A stretch of 64,000 nt of DNA from NCBI RefSeq assembly GCF_013364155.1, contig NZ_CP054916.1, forward strand, positions 2,910,501 through 2,974,500. The letters run 5' to 3'. The notes beneath the pieces were generated by a model. That model ran no database searches. It had not been told where the DNA came from and saw only the letters and a program-made list of their open reading frames with translations. Positions 63,774 through 64,000 of this stretch are shown here, piece after piece. The stretch comes from Streptomyces sp. NA02950 (GTDB lineage Bacteria > Actinomycetota > Actinomycetes > Streptomycetales > Streptomycetaceae). How positions within the stretch are numbered: the stretch's first letter is position 1; the number at the start of each line of letters is the position of its first letter. The position numbers were made by a program, and so were the translations under genes.

Positions 63774-64000
63774 TCACTTGTCCTTGCTCTGGGCTGCCCA
63801 GAACTCGTCGAAGGTGAGCAGTCCGTCACCGTTGCCGTCATGAGCGTTGATGACGGCCTGGGCGACGGGCTCGGTGACATAGGGGTCACCCAGCTGCGCC
63901 ATCACGCTCGTGTACTCGGCCGCGGTGATCTGACCGTCGCCGTTGAGGTCGAACCGCTCGAACGCCTTGCGCGCCGCCTCGATGTCCGCCACCTGTTCCG
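63774..64000 (-). CDS. EF-hand calcium-binding protein (possibly cut by window)
   Basis: The frame runs from the window edge. A GTG at 63992 gives 72 residues (MADIEAARKAFERFD...), a length typical of the small Streptomyces calcium-binding proteins, so the gene may be nearly complete. Two canonical EF loops are present, DLNGDGQITAAE and DGNGDGLLTFDE, each with D-x-N-x-D-G and a terminal Glu, followed by the expected helix (FDEFWAAQSKDK). It should bind calcium in the cytosol and resembles the CabC/CabD type proteins that affect aerial development. In S. coelicolor the gene in this place is SCO5464, from memory. Confidence 0.92.
   Translation of the reverse strand, partial: EQVADIEAARKAFERFDLNGDGQITAAEYTSVMAQLGDPYVTEPVAQAVINAHDGNGDGLLTFDEFWAAQSKDK

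Overview
The window is high-G+C actinobacterial DNA with frequent GTG/TTG starts, rare TTA codons and a gene order I recognise as Streptomyces. From memory, the order gatC-gatA-gatB, rmdB, ligA, metE-like, mnmA, amidase, cysteine desulfurase, opp operon, gcvT-gcvH-glyA-sdaA and finally an EF-hand protein matches the S. coelicolor chromosome around SCO5501 down to SCO5464. I could not check this against a database.

Layout. 1-36.7 kb is a conserved housekeeping block. It holds a LacI regulator cut by the window edge; the GatCAB amidotransferase with a small gene wedged between gatA and gatB; a GGDEF/EAL c-di-GMP enzyme (rmdB-like) that carries a TTA codon; NAD-dependent DNA ligase; a MetE-C protein; an SDR whose 3' end and stop codon sit in a 21-bp tandem repeat; tRNA thiolation genes (mnmA and a cysteine desulfurase); an ArsR/SRPBCC pair; an oppC-A-B-D-F peptide importer with a large hairpin between oppA and oppB; two SseB-like proteins; and a tandem glycine riboswitch in front of gcvT-gcvH-glyA, followed by sdaA.

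36.7-62.7 kb looks like accessory DNA placed between sdaA and the conserved EF-hand gene. First comes a small acyl-CoA metabolism cluster (thiolase, frameshifted SDR remnant, AMP-forming ligase, nitronate-monooxygenase-like flavoprotein). Then comes a defence and conflict region. It includes a Uma2 nuclease; a PrsW-type intramembrane protease carrying a soluble C-terminal domain, with a small downstream gene that could be its immunity partner; an Abi/HEPN protein coupled to a half-size HsdS; a RloA/RloB (AbiL-like) pair; and type I hsdM-hsdS. hsdR is separated from hsdM-hsdS by a 48-bp perfect palindrome and a DUF397/XRE module whose regulator is broken. hsdR is followed by a YgjP-like metallopeptidase. 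Several of these genes (prsW-like, rloB, hsdR) carry TTA codons, which suggests bldA-dependent translation.

59.9-64 kb contains what I read as a bacterial Y RNA (YrlA): a capped, circularly permuted tRNA-like domain at 60249-60310 on an outer stem. After it come a FUSC-type exporter, a 56-residue membrane protein, a secreted tendamistat-like protein that lacks the inhibitory Trp-Arg-Tyr triad, a GH25 lysozyme, a small unknown protein and an EF-hand calcium-binding protein at the right edge.

The observations I rate highest are the Y RNA without a Ro60 gene in view, the protease-plus-C-terminal-domain locus, the composite type I/RloAB/HEPN island with TTA codons, the TTA codon in the c-di-GMP regulator, and the tendamistat-like protein.
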